A stretch of 64,000 nt of DNA from positions 1 through 64,000 of the forward strand of contig JASUSA010000003.1 in the NCBI GenBank assembly GCA_030446305.1. The letters are read 5' to 3'. This DNA is from Clostridiales bacterium. GTDB lineage: Bacteria; Bacillota; Clostridia; Peptostreptococcales; Acidaminobacteraceae. This document shows positions 9,959 to 18,866 of the stretch, in pieces. Positions within the stretch are counted from its first letter, which is position 1. Each line of letters opens with the position of its first letter. The notes below the pieces were generated by a model. The model worked only from the letters and a program-made list of their open reading frames with translations, was not told the origin of the DNA and did not search any database. The position numbers and the translations under genes are program-made.

Positions 9959-11346
9959 CACGCGTCCTCCCTTCCACCGATTGTAATATCTGAAACCTTG
10001 ATGGCAGGCTGGCCGAGACCGGCAGGGATAGAACCGCTGACAGAGCCGCACATTCCTTCACTGGCGCCAAAATTTGCGCCTACGCGTTCAATTTTCTGAA
10101 GTATTTCAAGTCCGGTGCCAATAAGTGTTGCCCCTTTAACCGGTTTCGTAATGCGTCCATCTTCAATGAGATAGCCCTCCTGTACCGAAAAATTGAATTC
10201 ACCGGTTGCGGGATTAACAGATCCGCCGCCTAAATTTTTTGCGTACAAGCCATAGGGAACAGAGGCGATCATGTCTTCAAATCGATCTGTCCCATTCAAT
10301 ATATACGTATTGGTCATTCTAGAGGTTGGGGCATACTGGTATGACTGACGTCTGGATGAACCCGTAATTGGCATATTCATCCGGCGCGCATTGAGTTTAT
10401 CAATCATATACCCTTTTAAAATGCCATTTTCGATCAGTACATTGCGTTTTGACGGCGTTCCCTCATCATCAAAACTCGCAGAGCCCCACTCGCCTGCAAT
10501 CGTGCCGTCGTCAACTGCGTTTACGCACGATGCGGCGATTGATTCGCCAAGTTTCCCGGCAAAGACACTGTTTCCCTTAGCCACTGCAGTCGCTTCCAAA
10601 CCATGGCCGCACGCCTCATGAAAAATGACCCCGCCAAATCGATTGTCAATGACAACGGGAAATCGTCCGCTTGGCGCACCGGATGCATCCAGCATGACGA
10701 GTGCCATGCGCGAAGCTTCTTTGCCGAGTGCCTCTACATCGACTTCATGATAGAGCTCAAATCCTTTACCTGCGCCTTTGCCTGCTCTTCCTGATTCAAG
10801 CTTGCCCTCCGTTTCGGCAACGGCACTGACGACATAACGCGTCTTTGTGCGGTCGTCTTCAGCCCATACGCCTTCTGTATTGGCGATCATAACGCGCTGA
10901 CGATAATCCATGTAGTTGACGACAACCTGCTTAATCAGGTCACTCTGTCCCTGAGCCACCAAAGAGCCTTTGCGCATAAGCGCTACTTTTTCATTTTTAG
11001 AAACAGTTTCCGGCCTAATCAGAACCGAATGTACAATTTCAGGTTTCCGCATAACCAGATCAAAACGCATGCCTGTTGGCACATCATTCAGTGCAGCAGC
11101 TGCATCTTTAGCAGCTTTTATAAGCACACTGCGGTCTGCACTGTTCGTATACGTATAAACGCTGTTCAAACCTTTAAAGATTCGAATGCCAATACCAAAA
11201 TCTCTGCCGGAAAGTGCCTTTTCAACTTTATTTTGTATCATTTCAATGGATGTATTCATGCGATCTTCAACAAAAATTTCTGCAAAATCGCCACCGGTTG
11301 TCAAAGCAGCATAAAGTACATCGCTCACAATTTTTTTATCTATCAT
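9958..11346 (-). CDS. tldD: TldD-family metalloprotease
   Basis: HEACGHGLEA metal-binding motif, GEFNFSVQEGYLIEDGRITKPVKGATLIGTGLEIL; ATG at 11346 with GGAGGTAGC. Confidence 0.93.
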   Translation of the reverse strand: MIDKKIVSDVLYAALTTGGDFAEIFVEDRMNTSIEMIQNKVEKALSGRDFGIGIRIFKGLNSVYTYTNSADRSVLIKAAKDAAAALNDVPTGMRFDLVMRKPEIVHSVLIRPETVSKNEKVALMRKGSLVAQGQSDLIKQVVVNYMDYRQRVMIANTEGVWAEDDRTKTRYVVSAVAETEGKLESGRAGKGAGKGFELYHEVDVEALGKEASRMALVMLDASGAPSGRFPVVIDNRFGGVIFHEACGHGLEATAVAKGNSVFAGKLGESIAASCVNAVDDGTIAGEWGSASFDDEGTPSKRNVLIENGILKGYMIDKLNARRMNMPITGSSRRQSYQYAPTSRMTNTYILNGTDRFEDMIASVPYGLYAKNLGGGSVNPATGEFNFSVQEGYLIEDGRITKPVKGATLIGTGLEILQKIERVGANFGASEGMCGSVSGSIPAGLGQPAIKVSDITIGGREDA

Positions 11347-11499
11347 TGCTACCTCCTGCGGGTAGTGACCCCAAGTCGAGTTTAACGAAAATATATCGCT
11401 TAATTAAGACGATTATGTGAACATTTCATTAACGTCGCATTACTTCTATTCTAACGAATCTACAGCAAATGCTCAAGCACCGAAAAATAAAAACTTGGT

Positions 11500-11670
11500 T
11501 GAGAAAGCGACATTGTTCCCATCATCTGATCCTTTACGACAATCGGTTGCATTTTCCTATGATACATATCGTACCGATGGGTGTGAAAGGATTAAAATTT
11601 GAACAATGCAATTTCCTCAATAATACATCCACCCAAATAATAAAGAGCACAGTTCATCAAAAACTGTACT
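11500..11670 (+). repeat. Degenerate copy A of the carboxylesterase upstream region
   Basis: cgacaatcggttgcattttcctatgatacatatcgtaccgatgggtgtgaaag...caatgcaatttcctcaata aligns almost gaplessly with cggcaatcggttgtcttttcgtatgataaaacagtaccggttgtcgtgaaag...gatgcaattttcgcaatta at 12571-12656. Confidence 0.7.
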
Positions 11671-11678
11671 CCCTTTTC
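11645..11678 (+). terminator. Intrinsic terminator-like hairpin directly after repeat copy A
   Basis: gagcacagtt-catcaaa-aactgtactc-cctttt. Confidence 0.55.
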
Positions 11679-11793
11679 ACTTTCATTTTTTACCGTCATA
11701 GGTGTGCCCGTCGACTTTCAATCCAATTGCGCATCGTCACATCGTCACCTCTTAGCAACAATTGCCGTTGAGCACGAGCGTGATTATGCCAAC

Positions 11794-12357
11794 CTATTCA
11801 GGTGAACACTGCTGAAAACTGACAAACTTATCTGCCAAATTAGCGATCTGATCCATCGACAATCCCAAATTCTGCTGATAATTCATGTGATAGAGGCTAT
11901 TGATGCCATTTGAGATACCAATCCCCATCACTTTTAAATCCGATGCGTTCATCTTTGTAATGCGCATGAGCTCCGGCATAAAAGCATCCAGTATGATCGA
12001 TTGCGCTTTCTCAATCGAATGACGATGCTTTGTCGAGCCAAGCACCTTCATTTGAAGTTCATAATTAATGCCAATGGCCTCATTCATCACTTTGCATATC
12101 TCACCCACTTCAAAAGACGTAATCTTTTCAGGCGTCTCCCGCAGTACCAACAGAATGCTTTCTGCCAGTTCACGCTCCAATGTTTCGATCAAATCGTCTA
12201 ATGTGTGATAGTGAAGATAAAATGTTTTACGATTGATTTTAGCAAGTTCACATAATTCTTTGACTGTAATCTTTTCATAGTCTTTCTTCATCATCAATGT
12301 TCGAAATGCATCCTGTATAGCGTTGTGTGTTTTTTGAAATCTCAAATCTTTTTTCAT
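11794..12357 (-). CDS. TetR/AcrR family transcriptional regulator
   Basis: N-terminal HTH: AFRTLMMKKDYEKITVKELCELAKINRKTFYLHYHTLDDLIETL. Confidence 0.85.
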   Translation of the reverse strand: MKKDLRFQKTHNAIQDAFRTLMMKKDYEKITVKELCELAKINRKTFYLHYHTLDDLIETLERELAESILLVLRETPEKITSFEVGEICKVMNEAIGINYELQMKVLGSTKHRHSIEKAQSIILDAFMPELMRITKMNASDLKVMGIGISNGINSLYHMNYQQNLGLSMDQIANLADKFVSFQQCSPE

Positions 12358-12539
12358 ATCGACCTCAATTTCTCGCAAACCCGTTCATCATACAACCAAA
12401 ACAGCATCATGTCTTTTACGCCACAGATCGTCAAATGTGTTCCGTTATGCCTCACCAAAGGCGATCTGGCAATTGAACCATTACCCAAATTATACTATAT
12501 TCAGCTTATTAAACAATACGTGCATTTGATAATTAAAGA

Positions 12540-12690
12540 AATTGCATGATTGCCTTTTGTTGTTTCTTTTCGGCAATCGGTTGTCTTTTCGTATGATAAA
12601 ACAGTACCGGTTGTCGTGAAAGTACAAACATTCAGATGATGCAATTTTCGCAATTAAGATGTCCATACCGCTAAAAGGAGGCAGTTGAAA
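12540..12690 (+). repeat. Copy B: intact upstream/operator region of the carboxylesterase
   Basis: Homologous to 11500-11670; contains two CGGTTGTC motifs 30 bp apart (12578-12585, 12608-12615) and AGGAGG at 12676. Confidence 0.7.
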
Positions 12691-14199
12691 ATGACAAAAG
12701 TAACCACAGCGTACGGCACCGTGGAAGGCTTTCAAGAAAATGGCTTAATCAAATGGCTAGGCATTCCATTTGCTAAACCACCTATCGGTGACCTTCGATT
12801 CCGAAGGGCTCAGCCTTGTGAAAAATGGCAGACAATCAAGCAATGCCACAAATTTGGCAATAAGCCCATTCAATTTTTTCCCTTTGAAATCGGCGAAATT
12901 CCTGAGGCCTATAGAATTATTCCAGAAAGCGAAGACTGTTTAACCGTCAACATCTGGCGCCCGGATCATCCGCAAAAGAAACTTCCCGTCATCGTCTGGA
13001 TCTATGGTGGTGCCTTTACCGTTGGCGAAAGCAGTGATGCTACTTATGACGGCAGCTCCTTTGCAGCCAACGATGTCATGTACATCTCATTTAATTATCG
13101 TCTGGGACCGCTTGGGTTCTATGACTTTACACAATATGACGAAGCACACTTCGATTCTAATTGCGGCTTATCCGATCAGATCATGGCGCTTAAGTGGATT
13201 AAGGAAAACGTCGAAGCCTTTGGCGGCGATCCTGACAATATCACAATTTTCGGCTCCAGTGCAGGCGGCGCCAGTGTTTGTCACCTCGTCGCATCCCCTG
13301 AGACAAAAGGCCTTTTCCAAAAGGCGATCGCACAAAGCGCCGTACCAGATTTTGGTCTTTCAAAGACTTCTCGAAAAAACAATGTGGATTTATTCTTGGA
13401 TCAGGTCCAGCTCACGCCGGATACCGTCATTGCACTACGCGATATGGATATCGCGGCAATCGTCAAGGCTAATACATTCGTCCACCTTCATGGCTTTATA
13501 AAGTACCCCGGCATGTACCAGCCTGGCCCTGTTATTGATGATTTACTGCCAGAAGCGCCGGCGGACATAATCGCAAAAGGCAAGGCGAGCGATATCAAAC
13601 TCATCATTGGCACCAACCGCGATGAAGGCAATTTTTTTGTTTCACAAAAAAGTGTTTTCCCATATACTTGGGAAATGGTAGAAGCAATGTTCAAAGCCAA
13701 TCACCGCGAAGCTGATCTTCCAAGACTTACTGCTCTTTATGCAAAAGCAGAAAGTCCTGCTGAAAAACTAAACCAATTTAACCGAGACCGCGCCTTTTCG
13801 ATTCCTTCTATAAAGATTGCCGATGCGCAAAGTCAATACAACGATGTCTAGATGTATCGATTTGACTACGTTCCGGCTGCTTTGGCAAAATCAGGATTAA
13901 ATGCAACACATGGCTGTGAAGCTACCATCGCACTTAATACCATGCAGTCTGCCGGTACGCTGAGTATGATGTGGCATGGCAATCCAGAGGCTGAAACACA
14001 GCAATTGATTCAAGAAATGCATACTGCATGGATCAACTTCGCGAAATACAGTAATCCAAACGGCAGCCTTCCCGTCAAATGGGAAAAGTATACGCCAAGC
14101 ACTCGCAAAACGATTATTTTTGATGCAGAGACACACCTTGTAGAAAATCCAGAAAAAGAACATTTTGAGGTATGGCAGACTATAAAATTATATGAATAA
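12691..14199 (+). pseudogene. Type-B carboxylesterase with an in-frame TAG at 13849-13851 (pseudogene or readthrough gene)
   Basis: GSSAGGASV nucleophile elbow, NRDEGNFF and catalytic-His region (NATHGCEA) lie in one frame split by TAG: ...SQYNDV-TAG-MYRFDYVPAAL...; the family usually has V-[WY]-MYRFD here. Confidence 0.9.
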
Positions 14200-14272
14200 T
14201 CGTTTGATGACGGGATTTTTTTATTGGTTTCAGCGAAGCATTTCATCACCCAAATCTTCATGCTGTTAATAG

Positions 14273-14313
14273 AACAGGGATGGCTTGTACACTTTCAAGC
14301 CATCCCTGTTTTA
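14273..14313 (+). terminator. Intrinsic terminator of the carboxylesterase
   Basis: aacagggatggcttg-tacacttt-caagccatccctgttttt-type hairpin with T tail. Confidence 0.85.
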
Positions 14314-14329
14314 CCATTCTACTCTATCA

Positions 14330-14408
14330 ATCTATTTTATCATTCTATTTTGTTATTTTGTTTTGTTATTCTGTTTTGTTATTATTTTGTTTCGTCATTC
14401 CATTTTAA
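14330..14408. repeat. T-rich (A-rich on minus) short-period tandem repeat, about 13-bp unit TTGTTTTGTTATT
   Basis: tctattttgttattttgttttgttattctgttttgttattattttgtttcgtcatt. Confidence 0.65.
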
Positions 14409-14437
14409 TACTTTGCCGGTTCCTTATTGAATACCTT

Positions 14438-14923
14438 TTATTTTGCCATGATGTATGGTTCGCCTTTTTTGCCGCTTATATTTTCGTGTTCCTGCACTGT
14501 GATTTTAAGTTTGCATGTTTCTGCACCACGCAGTATCGTCGAACAGAGCACAACATCAAAATGCAGCTCACACCAAAGCGACGACATAACATATAGAACA
14601 CTTTGTTTTGAGCATTCACACAACATCGGTGTTTTTACATAGCCTTCTGTGTGCAGCGGGCAGGTACATTTTTCGAAGCAAAGATCATAAATTTTATTTT
14701 GCTCAATCATTTCACAATTTACACCCGGGACATCTTTCAGACTTTCAAAAAAAGCATTCAGATCACCATCAACCGCATCATACAATTGACGATAGTAAGT
14801 CATACTTCTTTGCTGAATACAGTTTTGAGCGCATGCTTTAAAAAGTTTTTCACGCTGTACCACATCCAGTGCCGCTATACCCGCTTCAAAACCATTAAAC
14901 CAATAATTGATCTTCTGATCCAT
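14438..14923 (-). CDS. Cysteine-rich hypothetical protein, possibly a DUF6144-like family
   Basis: MDQKINYWFNGFEAGIAALDVVQREKLFKACAQNCIQQ... with CTCPLHTEG, CECSKQS, WCE and C-rich tail; ATG at 14923 with GAGGCGG. Confidence 0.6.
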   Translation of the reverse strand: MDQKINYWFNGFEAGIAALDVVQREKLFKACAQNCIQQRSMTYYRQLYDAVDGDLNAFFESLKDVPGVNCEMIEQNKIYDLCFEKCTCPLHTEGYVKTPMLCECSKQSVLYVMSSLWCELHFDVVLCSTILRGAETCKLKITVQEHENISGKKGEPYIMAK

Positions 14924-14971
14924 ATTAACCGCCTCGTCTTTTAAACACCCGTCATTAAACGCAATATGCAT

Positions 14972-15003
14972 AAAAGACATGCCTTCCGAATGGGAAGCAT
15001 GTC
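14972..15003 (-). terminator. Terminator downstream of tRNA-Thr
   Basis: Minus strand GACATGCTTCCCATTCGGAAGGCATGTCTTTT. Confidence 0.8.
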
Positions 15004-15009
15004 TTCTTC

Positions 15010-15085
15010 TGGAGCCGGTAATGGGACTCGAACCCGCGACCTACTGATTACGATTCAGTTGCTCTACCAATTGAGCTATACCGGC
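15010..15085 (-). tRNA. tRNA-Thr (anticodon CGT), CCA encoded
   Basis: GCCGGTATAGCTCAATTGGTAGAGCAACTGAATCGTAATCAGTAGGTCGCGGGTTCGAGTCCCATTACCGGCTCCA; cloverleaf arms and anticodon loop ATCGTAA visible. Confidence 0.93.
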
Positions 15086-15120
15086 ACATACCGTGCATTA
15101 CTACTATAGCAAGCAGACAA

Positions 15121-16032
15121 TTAAATGTCAAGAACCTTATGATAAAGGTATCCCTCTAAATTATCAAAATCACTCGAAGTCATGCTGTCATAACTAAAAT
15201 GGCTGAGAAGCGACTGCAAAATAATCCCGCCTGCAATAATAATATCTGCGCGATTTGGATCAAGCCCCGGAATTTTTCGACGCGTGTCAAGGTCAACCGT
15301 CTGCAGCTTTCGATTAAGCATTTCAATTTGAGCCATGCCGACTTTGAAACCATGGATTCGCTCGCGGTCATAGGTTTTAAGCGCAAGTGCCATTGCTGCA
15401 AAAGTAGAGGCCGTACCGCCAATGCCAACGGCAATTCGGCTTTCCCTGTGTTCAAAAGTGGGTTTAAGCACTGATAATTGTTCTGCCATATATGCTTCAA
15501 GGCCTTTCTTATCGGCTTTGCCATCTGTAAAGAACATATCGGTCAAGCGAACAGCACCAATATTCAGGCTGATTTTTTCGGCAATACCCTTTGCATTGCC
15601 AAGGATAAGCTCTGTAGAACCGCCACCAATATCAATGACAAGCAATTCGTCAATACGGCGTGTAACACCCTTTAAAACGCCAAGGTATCCAATTTCTGCC
15701 TCACTTTCACCTGAGAGCACTTCAATATCAATGCCGGTTGCCGCTTTTACCCGTTCAAGGAATAATGCGCGATTGCTCGCATCCCTTACTGCACTGGTGG
15801 CCATTGCAACTATTCGATCGACACCTTGTGATTCAGCAACGGCTTTAAATGAAGCAATTGCTTCAATTGATGCCACCATACGATCTTCAGCTAAGGCGCC
15901 GGACGCATTGACACCCTTGCCCAGACGCGTCGTCTTCAATTGCTTTTCAGCATGAATGATTTGTCCCGTAAAAACTTCACAGGTTAACATACGTATGGAA
16001 TTTGATCCGATATCCAATACAGCGTATTTCAT
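15121..16032 (-). CDS. Ppx/GppA phosphatase family (exopolyphosphatase / pppGpp phosphatase)
   Basis: MKYAVLDIGSNSIRMLTCEV, DIGGGSTELILG, GIGGTASTFAAM motifs. Confidence 0.9.
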   Translation of the reverse strand: MKYAVLDIGSNSIRMLTCEVFTGQIIHAEKQLKTTRLGKGVNASGALAEDRMVASIEAIASFKAVAESQGVDRIVAMATSAVRDASNRALFLERVKAATGIDIEVLSGESEAEIGYLGVLKGVTRRIDELLVIDIGGGSTELILGNAKGIAEKISLNIGAVRLTDMFFTDGKADKKGLEAYMAEQLSVLKPTFEHRESRIAVGIGGTASTFAAMALALKTYDRERIHGFKVGMAQIEMLNRKLQTVDLDTRRKIPGLDPNRADIIIAGGIILQSLLSHFSYDSMTSSDFDNLEGYLYHKVLDI

Positions 16033-16038
16033 TGTGCC

Positions 16039-16338
16039 TCACTCATCCAAACCATTAATAATATAGATAATCTCATTCGCCTTCACCATTTTTAGCTTTT
16101 CTCGCGCTAATTTTTCAATGGCCTCCGGTGTCTGAGCATATTCAAGCTCTAAATTGAGCTTCTTCATATCTTTCTCAAGCGATTCAATTTCAGCGCGAAG
16201 TTCTGCCTGTGTCGCCTCATATGTTTGAAGCTTAATCTCCGATGTATAAAGATTGTATACAAAGTAACCGGAGAAAATACACATCATGATTAAAATCAAT
16301 ATATTTCGTCGTATGAATGAACCCTTCTTGCGTTTCAT
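16039..16338 (-). CDS. Septum formation initiator family (DivIC/FtsB-like)
   Basis: Short N-terminal basic segment, one TM, coiled coil, LAREKLKMVKANEIIYII ending; located next to rqcP. Confidence 0.8.
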   Translation of the reverse strand: MKRKKGSFIRRNILILIMMCIFSGYFVYNLYTSEIKLQTYEATQAELRAEIESLEKDMKKLNLELEYAQTPEAIEKLAREKLKMVKANEIIYIINGLDE

Positions 16339-16361
16339 ATGCCTTCCGCTCCGCGTCTATC

Positions 16362-16616
16362 TTATTCACGCTCTTCCGAAACAATTCTAAAGAGCATTTT
16401 TGCCATCTCTTTTGTGACATGTTCCTCAAGCGCTAAAATCTCGATTGTCGTCTTGCGATTCCCAAATGTCATTTCTATTATATCACCGATTTTGACTTCT
16501 GTTCCCGGTTTTGCTATTTTTTTATTGACGGTAATACGCCCTTGATCGCATGCTTCTTTGGCGATTGTACGCCTTTTTATAAGGCGCGCATTTTTTAAAT
16601 ATTTATCAATACGCAC
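16362..16616 (-). CDS. rqcP: S4-domain RNA-binding protein RqcP (YabO-like)
   Basis: (GTG)RIDKYLKNARLIKRRTIAKEACDQGRITVNKKIAKPGTEVKIGD; GTG at 16616 with GGAGG; synteny with hup and mazG. Confidence 0.85.
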   Translation of the reverse strand: MRIDKYLKNARLIKRRTIAKEACDQGRITVNKKIAKPGTEVKIGDIIEMTFGNRKTTIEILALEEHVTKEMAKMLFRIVSEERE

Positions 16617-16749
16617 GCTGGAACCTCCATTTAACACTTATCTTCATAATAAAACAGCGATCTGATATCACATCAGCCGCCCTATTTTATCCGAACCATG
16701 TTGCGCGTTATACGTTTTTAAGGCGAATGTTATTCAATCCTCAAAATTA

Positions 16750-16776
16750 AGAAAAAGCAGCGTCGCTGCCTTTTCT
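16750..16776 (-). terminator. Terminator of hup
   Basis: Minus strand GGCAGCGACGCTGCTTTTTCTT. Confidence 0.75.
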
Positions 16777-16782
16777 TTATGA

Positions 16783-17061
16783 TTACTTATTGACCATTTC
16801 CTTTAATGCTTTACCAGCTTTGAAGACTGGCGCTTTTGAAGCCGGAATGTCGATTGTTTCTTTAGGATTTCTAGGGTTTCTACCAGTTCTCGCTTTTCTT
16901 TCTCTAACATCAAAAGTACCGAAACCGACTAATTGAACTTTGCCGCTCTTTGCAAGTTCGTCTTCAACACTTTTCATGAAAGCATTTAAAGCTAATTCCG
17001 CATCTTTTTTGGTTAATCCTGATTTCTCAGCCATGCTTGCCACTAATTCAGCTTTATTCAC
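16783..17061 (-). CDS. hup: HU family DNA-binding protein
   Basis: MNKAELVASMAEKSGLTKKDAELALNAFM...GFGTFDVRERKARTGRNPRNPKETIDIPASKAPVFKAGKALK. Confidence 0.97.
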   Translation of the reverse strand: MNKAELVASMAEKSGLTKKDAELALNAFMKSVEDELAKSGKVQLVGFGTFDVRERKARTGRNPRNPKETIDIPASKAPVFKAGKALKEMVNK

Positions 17062-17153
17062 GATAAAACCTCCTCTGAATATTATATAGTTGTTTTAACT
17101 ATTACTAGTATACGTTGAAATTTCAACTTTTACAAGAGTTTTTCCTAAATAAT

Positions 17154-18614
17154 TCACGAATTTTCCCATTTTTTTGCTTCCTGCCAAAATCGCTCCATCA
17201 ATTCTAAATTTTCATAAGAAAGTGGCTGATTTTCAACCTTCATGGCATCTTCAACAAAATTGAAGCGACGGATGAACTTTTCGTTGGCTTCATTCAGCGC
17301 AAGTTCGGTATCGATCTTCAATAACCTTCCAACATTGGCAATAATCATCATTAAATCGCCAATTTCTTCCATTTGATGACAGTGGTCACCTTCTGAGATT
17401 GCATTTTCAAGTTCATCAACTTCTTCTTTTACTTTTTCAAATGCCTTCATGGCATCCTGCCAGTCAAATCCAACAGCTGATGCCAATTTTTGTATCTTTT
17501 GTGATCGCATCAGCGCAGGCATGCTAAACGAAACATTTGACATCGCGTGTGTTTGGGTCGTTGCTTTCTTTTCTTTATTTTTGATGGCCTGCCAATTGAC
17601 CAAGACTGCATCTGAGGTTTCCGCCGTTTCATTGCCAAACACATGCGGATGGCGCCTAATCATCTTGTCACAAACAGCTTTAATAACATCTTCAAAGCGG
17701 TAAAATCCCTCTTCTTCAGCAATGGTCGTATGAAAGACAACTTGTAGCAGTACATCCCCCAGCTCATCGACAACGGCTTGATCGTCTTCATGCTCAACAG
17801 CGTGCTTCACTTCATAGGCTTCTTCAATAAGGTATTTGGTCAAAGTTTCATGCGTTTGCTCTCGATCCCACGGGCAACCTGTTTCACTTCGCAGTTCACG
17901 CATAATGCGAATCAGTCTTGCCATGTGATTGACTTCGCCGGAGACACCCGGAATGTATAAGCTCGTCAGGTGTGTAAAGAGAGAGGCATCGCGATCCATT
18001 GCATAAAGCGGCAGCCGTTCAATACGCTCTTCACCCGGGACACCCGCCGCACAGACAACGGCTATTTCATGTTCATCATCATAGTAATCTGCTAGTTTAA
18101 TCTTTACTTCTGATGCCACTTTCTGGTCAAATATCTGCAAAACGATCAAATCTTGCCCAATATAGAGTGTTTCCGGTGCAAATGTCAAAGCATCCTGTAT
18201 TTGCAATCCCTTTACAGGATCGAGCTCAAGCGCGGTAATCATTGCATCGAGAAAACTCGTCCCGTGGATGACTTCATATGGTATCGACTGCTGCCGACAA
18301 TATGTGATGAGCATTGAAACTGTTTTTTCAGCAACATGTGCATTGCCCGGCACGGCATAGGTAACCGATTCGGTTTTCAGCTTTTCTGACAACGCTGTTA
18401 CGATTTTCTCATAAGTCTCTTCAAATGTCGCCGCCTGTTCATAACAGTCGTCAAAACTTTCATAAACCATCCCCATCGTTGTCAAATATGATACGGTTGG
18501 ATGCTCTGCCGTCCTTAAATATACTTTCCCGCCTTTTGTCAAAGCCTCGATAGCCGCTACCGTCAAATGGTTTTCACCACCTGGTCCCATGCCGACAATT
18601 GTCAATTTGCCCAT
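17154..18614 (-). CDS. mazG: Nucleoside triphosphate pyrophosphohydrolase MazG with N-terminal tetrapyrrole-methylase-like domain
   Basis: MGKLTIVGMGPGGENHLTVAA methylase-type N-term; LRSETGCPWDREQTHETLTKYLIEEAYEV MazG motif. Confidence 0.93.
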   Translation of the reverse strand: MGKLTIVGMGPGGENHLTVAAIEALTKGGKVYLRTAEHPTVSYLTTMGMVYESFDDCYEQAATFEETYEKIVTALSEKLKTESVTYAVPGNAHVAEKTVSMLITYCRQQSIPYEVIHGTSFLDAMITALELDPVKGLQIQDALTFAPETLYIGQDLIVLQIFDQKVASEVKIKLADYYDDEHEIAVVCAAGVPGEERIERLPLYAMDRDASLFTHLTSLYIPGVSGEVNHMARLIRIMRELRSETGCPWDREQTHETLTKYLIEEAYEVKHAVEHEDDQAVVDELGDVLLQVVFHTTIAEEEGFYRFEDVIKAVCDKMIRRHPHVFGNETAETSDAVLVNWQAIKNKEKKATTQTHAMSNVSFSMPALMRSQKIQKLASAVGFDWQDAMKAFEKVKEEVDELENAISEGDHCHQMEEIGDLMMIIANVGRLLKIDTELALNEANEKFIRRFNFVEDAMKVENQPLSYENLELMERFWQEAKKWENS

Positions 18615-18866
18615 TTTCATCACCTTTCCATTATCTATCGATTGCACGTCACTGCCATGGCAATGACTGTGCGAATTGTTATACGATACTCTATTTACAA
18701 TAGCATATACGCACACTCAATACCAGCCGTTTCAGCGCAATCAGCATTTTATCCGCATACAGCACATCACCGATAAATACCATTAAGTCGCCTTCCCGCC
18801 CCATTCAGTCCACCTATGTAAAAAGAGGTCAACATATGGTTGACCTCCACATTTTTCATTATGCAA

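Noticed and set aside
11417-11771. Small plus-strand ORFs between tldD and the TetR gene (possible RiPP precursor near TldD/TldE)
   Set aside because: No RBS or precursor-like leader/core; the DNA is explained by the decayed upstream-region repeat and a terminator.
12325-12549. 74-aa plus ORF between TetR and the esterase
   Set aside because: No RBS, partly antisense to TetR, and overlaps the regulatory region.
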